Origin: Beroe forskalii
Taxonomy: Eukaryota > Ctenophora > Nuda > Beroida > Beroidae
Length of the DNA: 64,000 bases
Direction: 5' to 3'
NCBI GenBank assembly: GCA_011033025.1
Contig: WFMF01000465.1
Location: forward strand, 1 to 64,000
In this document: in pieces, positions 22,426 to 32,529 of the stretch
Position numbering within the stretch: the stretch's first letter is position 1
How the letters are laid out: each line of letters begins with the position of its first letter
Position numbers and translations under genes: made by a program
Notes under the pieces: generated by a model
The model's database searches: none
What the model saw: only the letters and a program-made list of their open reading frames with translations
What the model was told of the DNA's origin: nothing

Positions 22426-25400
22426 ATGACACACTTTATCCTACCTGGAAAGATGACTAGGAGGAGAGGAAGACCGCCGAACGCTCCTACTCATCCCCTC
22501 TCTTGTCAAGCTAAGTACACATCTTCTTATATGCCCGACCGAAGTGGGTCATTCCCAATGTCTGCATGGATTGAACTCGACTTGGATAGGCCTGACGCCT
22601 CTGTTCCCACCTTCAGGACGGATGACAGTCCAGACACCTTCTCACTGGAAGCCAGCACCTCCACTCAGCCAGAACATCACGCTGTTGCTGCTCCTTTTCC
22701 AGCTAAGTTAACTGTCTGCATGTATATGTCCGCCCGAAGTCGACCTTTCTTTCACTCCACCGACTTGGACCCCGTAGAAGCTATGCCACCTCCATTCTCC
22801 AGGCACCAGTTCCAGTCTGACATGCCACGGGAACAAGTCGAAGAGAGATCAGTGGGCTACGGACGGACCCCGATCCCCCCATCAGATGCCCTCGGAACTA
22901 CAGCTAAGCAATCACAAATTTCTACTCCCAACGTAGCAAACTACAAACAATTTACAGCAACTAACCACGATACTGCTGAATGTACTTTCCCCAACCACAG
23001 GGCCGCCAATTACCTAAATAAACACTATGTGTCAAGTTACACCCAGTTAACTCGCTACACACAAGGTAACGAGCCCTGTGGCAATGAGATCCTGGTAACA
23101 CTGGACTCCAGATCTCGTGAAAACACTACGGGTGTAGAGATTACCATCGCCCAGAGGGTGAAGAACTGTTCCTTCTCAGCTGTAACCCTCCCCATTTGTC
23201 ACGCTCCTCCACTCAGGTTTCTCCTTAGACGAGAGCAGACTTCTGTCACTGGGAACGGCAGAGCCTCGAAACACCGACCTCCTCCACCACCAACCTCTTC
23301 ACCCAAAGCTGTCAGCACGTGTGGGCCATTTCCAAGGGCTCAGAAAACATCGCCGCTTTGGGAGCCCTCGTCAAATTTTCCATTTTCCAAAAATGACGGC
23401 ATCCAAAACCCCCTACCACGTCTGCCGAGGGGTATGCATGCCCCATTCGAGCTGTGCAGCGCGGCGTATACCACTGCGCCACGGCCCCAGGCACAAATCT
23501 TGTTTCGCATTGCATGCAGATCATCACCTGAGCACCTTATTCCCTCTAGCACAAATCATGAGACAGTGGCTTCGGATTCGAAACACTCCAAATCTGAGTC
23601 CACCACTAGTGCTAACAACAGCTCCCTCAACACCACACACGGTAGAAACAGGTCGACAGGTGGCAGAAGACCCCTGCATCAAACCAATCATACCCTCAGG
23701 AACAGTCGAGACGATGATGACGGTGAGAGACGAAATGGTGAAAGCACAGGCAGGACGAAAACTCGCTGTGAGGAAGACTGTGAGAGTGTTAACGATCCCG
23801 GCGATCCCGCCTCAACCGCATCTCCAAATGAAGCACCACGTCTTCCGTACAACTCCACCCAGCTAGACATCTTCTCTGACACTCCGACACAGTCCATGTC
23901 ATCAGGGATAAATGAAATGTCCATACTGGGAGGCATTTCTAGAATTCTGGACGCTGCCAAAAATATCACTCTTTTTGGCGCCACCTTAAACCCCAAGTCC
24001 CCTAATAGTCTTAACACAATGAACATTGACTCCCCAAAATTTGATTTTTCAGTATCGCTGTCAAATCACAATGACACTTGCATAAACATTGCTACGCAAC
24101 AGCTCAGTGAGGAAATCTTCGAGAATGAGCCATTCTTCACACCCCTTCGAGCACGCACACCAACACAGAATAATCGGACCCCTCTGGACATTGCTGCTAC
24201 ATCCAAGTACCTACACTCCTCTTCTAAATCAAGAAGACCGAGATCCCTATCTGGAAGCAGTGCAGGGAAGCCGTATAGGGTTCCTCCAGGTAATCTCCTG
24301 CGACAGCGTCTCGTGGAGAGGCTACACGAGCCCCCTCTTACAAGAAGAAGGTACTCATCAGAGTCCATTGCAGCTGAAATTGCAGCAGCTGAAGTCTCCG
24401 ACCTCTCTGACATGGCACTCTCCAAGAACACCTCAGAGACCAAATCTTGCAACCAGCTGAGTTACAGCTGCATTCAAGTCAACAGGGAGGGTACTCACGA
24501 CTGCAGCCAGGGCAGTGGACGTCTCATAAGAGTTGATGATGATATTCTTCATCAAGAAAATTATCCTGTGCTCCCCGCGATGACTGAACGAGCTATTGTA
24601 TCTGCTATTGACCGGAGCATATCAGGAAACGTGTCAGCGAGCCCCATAACCATAAGCCCTCTGAATCACTCCCTGGAACTTGCATGGGACCCGAAGCTCA
24701 TAGGTCAAGGTAAGACCGATGATCCCCTTCCTGATTCACCACGAGGCCTTCTTCAAGCCCTCCTGTGCCTCATGAACCACCATGCTTCATTAGTGACTGG
24801 GATAAAGACATGTTACAATGCTCTGAGGATAAAGAGCATTCCCGACAGGTCTCACAGGCTTGAAATATCCCCAAGTGACCCAGAAATGCCACTGATGATC
24901 CTTCATTTGGGGCAAGAGCGCTCTATAGACATGATACCCATCAAACGAGACTTGCAGTTCCGTGATGTTTTTGACATCAAACTCAGAAACTTCTCAGTGC
25001 TCACCGTCTTCCCCCTGACACACGCAAAAATGAAGATTATTCTTCCCAGCGAAAGAGTTTATGAGGGTGACGAATGTGATTACCATATCATCATTGTACC
25101 ATTTCATTCGGCAGATTGGGATGTGCAGGTTGGCCAACATACGCAGTGTCATGTCAAATCTGCACATCAGGTGGCAGTGGTAAGCGAGGAGGCTCCTCTC
25201 CGGTCAGAGAACAGCCCAGGAGATCATGTGGCAGTGGTAAGCGAGGAGGCTCCTCTCCGGTCAGAGAACAGCCCACGAGATCAGGTGGCAGTGGTAAGCG
25301 AGGAGGCTCCTCTCCGGTCAGAGAACAGCCCAGGAGATCAGGTGGCAGTGGTAAGCGAGGAGGCTCCTCTCCGGTCAGAGAACAGCCCAGGAGATCATGT

Positions 25401-28308
25401 GGCAGTGGTAAGCGAGGAGGCTCCTCTCCGGTCAGAGAACAGCCCAGGAGATCATGTGGCAGTGGTAAGCGAGGAGGCTCCTCTCCGGTCAGAGAACAGC
25501 CCAGGAGATCATGTGGCAGTGGTAAGCGAGGAGGCTCCTCTCCGGTCAGAGAACAGCCCAGGAGATCAGGTGGCAGTGGTAAGCAGGGAGGCTCCTCTCC
25601 GGTCAGAGAACAGCCCAGGAGATCATGTGGCAGTGGTAAGCGAGGAGGCTCCTCTCCGGTCAGAGAACAGCCCAGGAGATCATGTGGCAGTGGTAAGCGA
25701 GGAGGCTCCTCTCCGGTCAGAGAACAGCCCAGGAGATCATGTGGCAGTGGTAAGCGAGGAGGCTCCTCTCCGGTCAGAGAACAGCCCAGGAGATCATGTG
25801 GCAGTGGTAAGCGAGGAGGCTCCTCTCCGGTCAGAGAACAGCTCAGGAGATCATGTGGCAGTGGTAAGCGAGGAACGACGAAGTAAGACCCAGGAGCCCA
25901 TGTCACCAATTCAAGAAGTCGAAACAGAAAATGACAGCCTCACTCCAACCAATCCAAACGACACAAAGACCTCTCACGAGCTTACATTCACAGAAGGAGA
26001 AACTCAACTGGACGATTCCAACTTCCTATGTATCGATCTTTGCATAGGCATCATTAACTCTGTCGGCTCAGTCAACTATCTAGCCACTTGGCTGGATGAT
26101 TGCAAGGAGACACACAGCGAAGATCCTTACATAAACAGAGGGCTGCTTCTCAATCTTGTTCAGACAATATTGGAGAAGAAGATAAAGCCCCCAGAGCCAC
26201 TGGTAACAGCTTTCATTGATCAGCTCAAGGCATCAGCAATAGACAAAGAGCTAATTCGCCTCAAAGTGGCTACTGGCAAGAAGAAAATGTCTGTCTCGGA
26301 GAAGAAGGCTCTCCTTAAAAACAGGATTCTCTCTGCTACACCAGCAAAACCATCAAGAGCCCATTCAGCGGAGCTCGAGAAGCAAGCCACCGAAATACCA
26401 CTATTGCTCCATAGCTGTTCTGATAATAGCCATACAGAATCAGATACTCAAATTGGAGGGTCTTCAACCTCTGAATATGAACCTTGCGAAAAAACAAACA
26501 AGCAACGGTCAAGAGAGAATGCAGCTCTACCACCCCATAACCTTGCACTGCCAAAACAGCCGCAACCAAATGCTGGAAAATTGGGCATTGCTAAGTCAAA
26601 AAAGAAGAAGAAAAAGAAAAGCAAAAAGGATAACAACACGACTTGTGAAGATAAAGTCAAAGCTCCTAGTGAAAAGCTCAAGGAGGCGAAAGAAGTGGCG
26701 AACTCAGAGATGACAGGCAGCATTAGTGGCTTTACAAACATCAAAGTAATTCAAGAAAAGCTCATTCAGATGGAAGAAGAACAGCGCCAAAGAAACCATG
26801 CCATCAATGACGAACTTAAAAGACAAAGCAGCTGCCTCGATTTAATCCTAAAAGAGGGGGAGGGGAAAAAGAAGATTCCAGCAAACAGCCACACTGACAA
26901 CCCAGAACTCACAAAAAAGATGTCCTTGCTGGAGCAGAAGATCAAAATATTTGATGAACATCTGGAGATTCAACAAGAGAAAGTCAACCAATTAATTATG
27001 AAATATAATGTGGTTAAGAATCTAGAGAAGAACATGGAGCTAAGATTTCAAGAGACGAATAAGGACATAAAAGACATTTGTGACACTCTTTCAGAATTCA
27101 GCAACAAAGTCTGGACCTCCGAGTCTACACAGTATAACAAATTAGGCCCAGTCAAGTCCAGTGAAAATCAGACGCCAAGAGGGTCAACCACAGATACCAC
27201 GGCTTCAAAGATGTTAGTGACCCAGGGGACCCAGACTGATGACCTGCAAAGCGTCTGGTTAGACAATGTGACACACAAATGTAACTGCAAGCCACCTACA
27301 CAAGCTGTCACATTAGAAACCGACACCTGTGGTACTGAAAACGTCAGAGTGACAGGTACATTAAACAAGGCAAGCACTGATAAGGATGACGTGATCAAAG
27401 GTAATATCCCAGTGAAATTTAGTTTCATGAAAAATCCAACAAGACAGGCAGATTCTAGGGAGAATGGGGACCAGCCCCCAGCAGAAAGTAGCAGTACAGG
27501 CACTGGTCCGAAGCTCACAACCTTGAGTAGTGATCCCTCAACAGACGCAGAGCATGAGACTCATGGGAGCAATAAAGAAAACCCCTGGATTCACTCTAGT
27601 AGGGAAAAGAAGACGGAGAGTAACAATCCTGACATGGCCAGCAAGAATGTCTCCCATAATCCTAGCGATACAGACAAGCCAGCATCACAGCATGCTAGGG
27701 ATACTTACAGAAGGAAGAGGTGTCTACTTATCCATGATGGCACGTTCAGAGGATTTGATCAAGGAAAATTCTCCCGCCAGCTTGAAGTGAGTAAGTACTT
27801 TAGCAGCTCGATATCAAACCTGTCATCTGATGCTAAACTCAAACTGATGCTGTCACAGAAAAGCTTTGACTGTGTCTTTATCCACATTGGCTCAAAAGAT
27901 GCTAAGTCACCATGTAACCCGACTAAGACCAAAAGGGAGTTAGAGTCCACAATGTACTACCTGCTAGAGAATACCAAATCTAATATCTGCTTTTCCACTG
28001 TCATACCCACAGCAAATAATGACAGATACAACAAGAATGCATCAGAGATTAACCAAATCATCATGGAGACAGTGTCCCATGCAAGGAACATCAATGCGAA
28101 TAATAGACCGTGTTTATTCTCATATAACAACAACTCTATGAAGGACTTCTGTAGACTCGAATCAAATGAAGTTGTGCTATCTGAATTTGGGAGACTCACT
28201 ATGTGGAAACGCCTTGACGATGGACTCCGCAAAACGATGAGAATGACCAGAAGGAAAATGAGCAAGACTGAAAACAAAGGCAACAAAAGGACACGTTATA
28301 ATGAGTAA
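22426..28308 (+). CDS. LINE ORF1 protein with internal 19-residue repeats and C-terminal SGNH/esterase-like domain
   Basis: 1960 residues from the ATG at 22426, far longer than typical LINE ORF1 (about 300-700). The N-terminal 900 residues are low-complexity, rich in serine, proline and threonine. Residues about 916-1150 are a dozen perfect-to-near-perfect 19-residue repeats (VAVVSEEAPLRSENSPGDH). A lysine-rich patch follows near residue 1391 and a coiled-coil-like segment at about 1440-1560. Residues about 1765-1945 resemble the SGNH hydrolase/esterase domain found in ORF1 of CR1 and L2 elements: CLLIHDGT for block I and VFIHIGSKDA for block III. The catalytic serine position reads HDGT rather than GDS, so activity is doubtful. 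ORF1 proteins bind element RNA. The stop codon lies inside ATGAGTAA, which also starts ORF2. Confidence 0.8.
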   Translation: MTHFILPGKMTRRRGRPPNAPTHPLSCQAKYTSSYMPDRSGSFPMSAWIELDLDRPDASVPTFRTDDSPDTFSLEASTSTQPEHHAVAAPFPAKLTVCMYMSARSRPFFHSTDLDPVEAMPPPFSRHQFQSDMPREQVEERSVGYGRTPIPPSDALGTTAKQSQISTPNVANYKQFTATNHDTAECTFPNHRAANYLNKHYVSSYTQLTRYTQGNEPCGNEILVTLDSRSRENTTGVEITIAQRVKNCSFSAVTLPICHAPPLRFLLRREQTSVTGNGRASKHRPPPPPTSSPKAVSTCGPFPRAQKTSPLWEPSSNFPFSKNDGIQNPLPRLPRGMHAPFELCSAAYTTAPRPQAQILFRIACRSSPEHLIPSSTNHETVASDSKHSKSESTTSANNSSLNTTHGRNRSTGGRRPLHQTNHTLRNSRDDDDGERRNGESTGRTKTRCEEDCESVNDPGDPASTASPNEAPRLPYNSTQLDIFSDTPTQSMSSGINEMSILGGISRILDAAKNITLFGATLNPKSPNSLNTMNIDSPKFDFSVSLSNHNDTCINIATQQLSEEIFENEPFFTPLRARTPTQNNRTPLDIAATSKYLHSSSKSRRPRSLSGSSAGKPYRVPPGNLLRQRLVERLHEPPLTRRRYSSESIAAEIAAAEVSDLSDMALSKNTSETKSCNQLSYSCIQVNREGTHDCSQGSGRLIRVDDDILHQENYPVLPAMTERAIVSAIDRSISGNVSASPITISPLNHSLELAWDPKLIGQGKTDDPLPDSPRGLLQALLCLMNHHASLVTGIKTCYNALRIKSIPDRSHRLEISPSDPEMPLMILHLGQERSIDMIPIKRDLQFRDVFDIKLRNFSVLTVFPLTHAKMKIILPSERVYEGDECDYHIIIVPFHSADWDVQVGQHTQCHVKSAHQVAVVSEEAPLRSENSPGDHVAVVSEEAPLRSENSPRDQVAVVSEEAPLRSENSPGDQVAVVSEEAPLRSENSPGDHVAVVSEEAPLRSENSPGDHVAVVSEEAPLRSENSPGDHVAVVSEEAPLRSENSPGDQVAVVSREAPLRSENSPGDHVAVVSEEAPLRSENSPGDHVAVVSEEAPLRSENSPGDHVAVVSEEAPLRSENSPGDHVAVVSEEAPLRSENSSGDHVAVVSEERRSKTQEPMSPIQEVETENDSLTPTNPNDTKTSHELTFTEGETQLDDSNFLCIDLCIGIINSVGSVNYLATWLDDCKETHSEDPYINRGLLLNLVQTILEKKIKPPEPLVTAFIDQLKASAIDKELIRLKVATGKKKMSVSEKKALLKNRILSATPAKPSRAHSAELEKQATEIPLLLHSCSDNSHTESDTQIGGSSTSEYEPCEKTNKQRSRENAALPPHNLALPKQPQPNAGKLGIAKSKKKKKKKSKKDNNTTCEDKVKAPSEKLKEAKEVANSEMTGSISGFTNIKVIQEKLIQMEEEQRQRNHAINDELKRQSSCLDLILKEGEGKKKIPANSHTDNPELTKKMSLLEQKIKIFDEHLEIQQEKVNQLIMKYNVVKNLEKNMELRFQETNKDIKDICDTLSEFSNKVWTSESTQYNKLGPVKSSENQTPRGSTTDTTASKMLVTQGTQTDDLQSVWLDNVTHKCNCKPPTQAVTLETDTCGTENVRVTGTLNKASTDKDDVIKGNIPVKFSFMKNPTRQADSRENGDQPPAESSSTGTGPKLTTLSSDPSTDAEHETHGSNKENPWIHSSREKKTESNNPDMASKNVSHNPSDTDKPASQHARDTYRRKRCLLIHDGTFRGFDQGKFSRQLEVSKYFSSSISNLSSDAKLKLMLSQKSFDCVFIHIGSKDAKSPCNPTKTKRELESTMYYLLENTKSNICFSTVIPTANNDRYNKNASEINQIIMETVSHARNINANNRPCLFSYNNNSMKDFCRLESNEVVLSEFGRLTMWKRLDDGLRKTMRMTRRKMSKTENKGNKRTRYNE
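25171..25873 (+). repeat. 57-bp in-frame minisatellite inside LINE ORF1
   Basis: About 12 copies of a 57-base unit beginning GTGGCAGTGGTAAGCGAGG. The unit is a multiple of three, so ORF1 stays open, and long spurious frames also stay open in another plus frame and on the minus strand. Copies differ at only a few positions, which indicates recent expansion or homogenisation. Confidence 0.95.
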
Positions 28309-31300
28309 AAATGCAGGAAGCTCCACTAAATACTATTTCAATGGAACACTGGTCATAACCTCCTGGAACATTCATGACTCCTCAGATAGTGTCTTGGGCA
28401 CAAAGACTTCCCAGAGTTGCTTCACCGACACAGTCACACAGAGTGATATTTTCTGTTTGCAAGAAACCAAGGGAAGTATCAAAATCCCAGGTTACAAATG
28501 CTATAACTCTGAGAGACCAGACAGTCGGTCAGGTGGTATCTGCATAGGGGTACGACATGAGATCTCTCCCTTCATCAGCCACATAAAAACCATCAGGTCT
28601 CGAGACATCCAAGCGACTGTCATTTCCCGCAAGCTAACCAACTTACCCAAAGATGTCCTTCTAATAAACATCTATGATTCACCTGAAAATTCCTCGTACA
28701 AGCTGAAGCAGATTGCCAATGGGTGCTATGAAGAAACCCTCGAAGTCCTGAACAACATTATAACATCCAAAAGTCATGATCGCCTTCTGATCATCTGTGG
28801 TGACTTTAATGCAAGGACAGGGTGCACAAACAGCGCTTCAGGAACGGATGACCAGGTAATTGAAGGCCTTATAGCTGGCTCCTTTACCAATACAAGCCAC
28901 CCTACAACAACTAGTCAACGCTCCAGTAGGGATATGAAGCTGAACCAAAGAGGCAAAAAGTTGATTGACCTGGCAACAGCACATAACCTCAGAATTCTAA
29001 ATGGTGCGACTATTGGTGATGCAACTGGAGAGTTCACTTGCGTCACATACAATGGACTTAGTGTCGTGGACTACTTCCTTGCTTCAAATGAAATTGCCAA
29101 CAATATTAAGTCCCTATCAGTGAAGGAGTTCACTAACATATCTGACCACAGACCAATTTCTTGCAAGCTACGAGCTGACTCACCACCATCCTTTCCCTCC
29201 CTAGAAAGAGCACTGAACTTCAATGATAAACCTTTGGGTTATAGATGGGACAAAAGCCCTACAGGAGGATCAAAAGAAAAGTTTACAGTGCTTCAAAATA
29301 CCCCCCTTATGGAAACCAAAATCAAAGAAATATGTCGCAAAGAGTGCACTGATCCTGAAGATGTGAAAAGGCTGAATGAAACCCTAGTGACAACCCTCCA
29401 TGAAATTGCCACAGGGTCACTTGAAAAGAAAAAGAAGCCCAAAAATAAGGGTCACAACAAAAATAAATGGTTTGACTCCGATTGTCGGAAAGAGAAGAGG
29501 AAGACTAGCAAGCTAGGTAAGCAATACTGCAAGACGCCCACTATCATCAACAGAGACAGATGCTACAAGCAGAAGAAGTCATATCGTCAGATTCTAAAAA
29601 GGAAAAAGCGATCCTTTTTTGCCAAGCTAAGCAAAAAGATTATCGGTGAAAAAACTATCAATTGGAGTGGCTTCAAATCACTGAAGTCCTTTAACACCAA
29701 GCCAAACCCAATGGATCTGTACGATTTGGCCAACTTTTATAAATTCTTCAAGGATTTGTACTCCAAAAAAACACTGCCTGAAGGTACAATCCTAGAAATG
29801 AAGGAGGCCTACACATCATCCAACTCCACTAATGAAGAAGCCCTGGATTCCTTAACAGGAGTGTTGAATGCTGACATTACAGAACCCGAGCTAGAGGCAG
29901 TAATCAAGAAACTAAAGAACGGCAAAGCCACGTCAGAGGACTGTGTTCTGAATGAGTTCTTAAGGAATGCTTCACCCCCTCTTAAACAAGGTATTCTCAA
30001 GCTGTTCAACGAGTGCCTCGAACATAGTGTATATCCATGGAACACTGCGCTCATAACACCACTCTACAAGAAAGGGGACAAGTATGACCCAAACAACTAC
30101 AGAGCTATAGCTGTGAACAGCAACATTGGGAAGCTTTTCTCAGGTATCTTGCTAGAGAGGCTAGTCAACTTCAGGGACTTGTTCTGTCCAGACCCCACTA
30201 ATCAACTGGGTTTCTGTAAGGGGGCCCAAACATCCGACCACATCTTCACACTAGACACCTGTATCCAGAAACACCTCAAAAAGAAGGAGTATCTCTACGC
30301 ATGCTTCATCGACTTCCAGAAAGCCTTCGACACAGTGTGCAGGGAGGCACTGCTGTTTAAGCTCTACAACCTTGGAATCAATGGGAGGTTTTTTGACTGC
30401 CTCAGTAACATGTACAGTAATTCCAAGGCCAAAGTCAAATTATTGGATAAGGTATCAGATTCCATTGAAGTCCTCATTGGCACTGAACAGGGCCACCCCA
30501 TGAGTCCTGAGCTTTTCAAATGCTTCCTCCTGGAACTGTCGGACATCCTGGACAGGACTGAAGGTGTGGAAGCCCCAGAGCTCGACAACAATAAAATCAC
30601 ACACTTACTTTGGGCTGACGACCTAGTTCTTCTAGCACTAAACAAAGAATCACTCCAAGCACTCCTAAATCAGGTTTACAAGTATTGCGAAACCTGGGGT
30701 CTGACAGTTAACCTGGAGAAAACGGCAATCCTTGTGTTCAACAAATCAGGGAGACGTCTGAAAGGGAGTTTTGGGTTCAAATACGGGCAACATAGGGTCG
30801 ATTCAGCAAAGAGTTATTGTTATCTTGGAATAACATTCAACCTGAGTGGCAGTATGAAGGCAGCACAGAACGAATTAAGACTCAAAGGACTGAAGGCTTA
30901 CTTTGCTATGAAACGCAGCATAGACATATCAAGTCTCAACACCAAGTCACTATTCCGGCTATTTGACTCACTGATATCCCCTGTGTTTACCTATGGCTGC
31001 CCAGTTTGGTTTCATGAAAGTAGCTATGTGAAGCTTTTAACATCAGAAGAACTGATGAAGGACCCCAGATTGTCAATCACCAAGATTGCAAGAGATCAAT
31101 CAGAACAAATCCATATCAAATTTCTGAAATGGACGCTGGGCCTATCAAACAAAGCTTCTAACATGGTTTGTTGGGGGGACACCGACAGAACACCTATGGC
31201 AATCCGGACTATAAAACAGGCCCTTGACTACGCTGGCAGACTGGAGCTGTTGAACGCCACTGCAATCCAACCGAAGTCCCTTGCAGTGTGTGCCTACAGA

Positions 31301-31996
31301 GAACAGGTGAAAATGAAACTGCCATGGTACAATGCTGTGACTGGGGTAAGACAGGCTCTTCAGCAAGACACACCTCATACCAGTGTCGCCAAAAGTGCTA
31401 TGGAAAACATGTTCCGTGATGTTTGGAAAGCTGCATTGAGAGAATACCCAAAACTTTCATTTTACAATACTGTCAAACGAGACATGTCCTACGAGCCCTA
31501 CCTTGACCTTTTGAATCACTGTGAGAAAAGATGCATTGCCAAGATTAGGGCAAGCAACCATCGGCTCAACTGTGAAACAGGAAGGTACCTCCCCAGCAAG
31601 AACTCTTCCTCCTACAATAGTGAAAAGGAAAACATGACTTGGAGGAAAAGCTGCAAAGTATGCTGTGCTCCAGAGGCCAAAGACCTAGCGCAACTGCCTT
31701 TCCATATCCCAATCATTGAGGATGAACAGCACGTCCTCGTCACATGCCCAGCCTACCACCACCTGAGGCTAGACCTTAGAGATGACGTTAAGTCCCTGGT
31801 CGTTGCTTGGGACGCTGAAGAGCTGTGCCATCTCTTCGATGAAGGCAACATCAGGCACTTTGCCAAATTCGTCAAGAAAGTCCTTGATGTGCGGTTCCCC
31901 AAAGAAGAAGGTGCGGGTTCAATGGATCAGGAACACTCAGATTCAGACACAACGGATCCTCGGCATCATAGCATCAGGAACAGCTCGGCATCATAG
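28301..31996 (+). CDS. LINE ORF2: endonuclease and reverse transcriptase
   Basis: 1231 residues. Residues about 15-295 form an apurinic/apyrimidinic endonuclease with its key motifs: SWNIHD, the catalytic QETKG, GDFNAR and the final SDHRPI. Residues about 575-850 are the reverse transcriptase. It has LYKKGD...NYRAI, motif A FIDFQKAFDTV near 669, motif B EQGHPMSP near 730 (usually QGCPLSP) and the catalytic WADDLVLL near 771. A cysteine/histidine cluster (CKVCC...H...C) lies near 1118-1150. It nicks target DNA and copies the element RNA there. The start ATG overlaps the ORF1 stop by eight bases, which suggests translation by termination and re-initiation. No stop or frameshift interrupts it. 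Confidence 0.92.
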   Translation: MSKNAGSSTKYYFNGTLVITSWNIHDSSDSVLGTKTSQSCFTDTVTQSDIFCLQETKGSIKIPGYKCYNSERPDSRSGGICIGVRHEISPFISHIKTIRSRDIQATVISRKLTNLPKDVLLINIYDSPENSSYKLKQIANGCYEETLEVLNNIITSKSHDRLLIICGDFNARTGCTNSASGTDDQVIEGLIAGSFTNTSHPTTTSQRSSRDMKLNQRGKKLIDLATAHNLRILNGATIGDATGEFTCVTYNGLSVVDYFLASNEIANNIKSLSVKEFTNISDHRPISCKLRADSPPSFPSLERALNFNDKPLGYRWDKSPTGGSKEKFTVLQNTPLMETKIKEICRKECTDPEDVKRLNETLVTTLHEIATGSLEKKKKPKNKGHNKNKWFDSDCRKEKRKTSKLGKQYCKTPTIINRDRCYKQKKSYRQILKRKKRSFFAKLSKKIIGEKTINWSGFKSLKSFNTKPNPMDLYDLANFYKFFKDLYSKKTLPEGTILEMKEAYTSSNSTNEEALDSLTGVLNADITEPELEAVIKKLKNGKATSEDCVLNEFLRNASPPLKQGILKLFNECLEHSVYPWNTALITPLYKKGDKYDPNNYRAIAVNSNIGKLFSGILLERLVNFRDLFCPDPTNQLGFCKGAQTSDHIFTLDTCIQKHLKKKEYLYACFIDFQKAFDTVCREALLFKLYNLGINGRFFDCLSNMYSNSKAKVKLLDKVSDSIEVLIGTEQGHPMSPELFKCFLLELSDILDRTEGVEAPELDNNKITHLLWADDLVLLALNKESLQALLNQVYKYCETWGLTVNLEKTAILVFNKSGRRLKGSFGFKYGQHRVDSAKSYCYLGITFNLSGSMKAAQNELRLKGLKAYFAMKRSIDISSLNTKSLFRLFDSLISPVFTYGCPVWFHESSYVKLLTSEELMKDPRLSITKIARDQSEQIHIKFLKWTLGLSNKASNMVCWGDTDRTPMAIRTIKQALDYAGRLELLNATAIQPKSLAVCAYREQVKMKLPWYNAVTGVRQALQQDTPHTSVAKSAMENMFRDVWKAALREYPKLSFYNTVKRDMSYEPYLDLLNHCEKRCIAKIRASNHRLNCETGRYLPSKNSSSYNSEKENMTWRKSCKVCCAPEAKDLAQLPFHIPIIEDEQHVLVTCPAYHHLRLDLRDDVKSLVVAWDAEELCHLFDEGNIRHFAKFVKKVLDVRFPKEEGAGSMDQEHSDSDTTDPRHHSIRNSSAS

Positions 31997-32332
31997 CACC
32001 AGGACCAGCTCCTCATTATTTGGCAAGGAAATTGAAGCATACAATTTTAGAATGTACCATTTGGCAGATTTTTCTATTTTTGGGACTATTTTATTTAATT
32101 TCTCATGCATAATTATGTTAATTTATTATCTTAAATTATTGTGTTGATTTATTGTCCTTAGTTATTACCTTTTTTTTACTATCTTTGTGTCTTTGGTTCT
32201 AACATTTAACTGGTTCTAACATTTAACTATTTCTTCATTAAATTATTATATCCTATATGGTTTTTATGAGTATATGTCTGACATTGCAGAAGTGCGATTT
32301 GGCATTGTATGTTTATTTCTATTTCTATTTCT
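31997..32332 (+). other. LINE 3' untranslated region and ATTTCT-repeat tail
   Basis: AT-rich, with no polyA tail; it ends in about two and a half units of TATTTC. Nearly the same 330 bases occur inverted at 49167-49496. Confidence 0.8.
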
Positions 32333-32334
32333 TG

Positions 32335-32405
32335 GAGTAATTTTACGAGCTTGCGAGTGCAATTACGATGGTAATTCTAACGCCCAAGTGTGTATTTACT
32401 GTATC
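32335..32405 (-). mobile_element. MITE end (right of the LINE)
   Basis: Inverted relative to 22241-22310 (reading inward: ACAGTAAATACACACTTGGG, then CACTCGCAAGCT). The LINE appears to have inserted into, or next to, a member of this MITE family. Confidence 0.6.
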
Positions 32406-32529
32406 ATGAATTAGAACCCTTACTGTCATCAACGCATCAACAAAAAGAACTGATGACAAAAATTCAGCTTAAAAGGAGCGCGCAGTGCCAGAGCGCGCGT
32501 TGCCAGAAGAAGCTATTTCATAAGAGGTA

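Larger units (their letters stand above)
22330..32332 (+). mobile_element. near full-length APE-type LINE, CR1/L2-like, two intact ORFs
   Basis: A 10-kb non-LTR retrotransposon. ORF1 (22426-28308) overlaps ORF2 (28301-31996). The 3' UTR ends in a short ATTTCT repeat near 32332. That end is fixed by a 5'-truncated copy at 49167-49496, whose homology stops at the same repeat. The 5' end is not sharply defined; homology to flanking repeats ends near 22310-22330. ORF2 has apurinic endonuclease, reverse transcriptase and a C-terminal CCHC-like cluster. ORF1 carries an esterase-like domain, as in CR1/L2 elements. Both frames are open, so the copy could be recent. No target duplication was found. 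Confidence 0.85.

Noticed and set aside
23440-23490. tRNA-derived SINE head, antisense inside LINE ORF1 (TGGCGCAGTGG resembles an A box)
   Set aside because: The B-box-like sequence is weak and only about 17 bases from the A box, too close for a tRNA promoter. ORF1 also stays open through it.
25116-25909. Long open frames of about 250 codons on both strands over the LINE ORF1 repeat
   Set aside because: They exist only because the 57-bp repeat is a multiple of three and lacks stops. ORF1 in its own frame explains the region.
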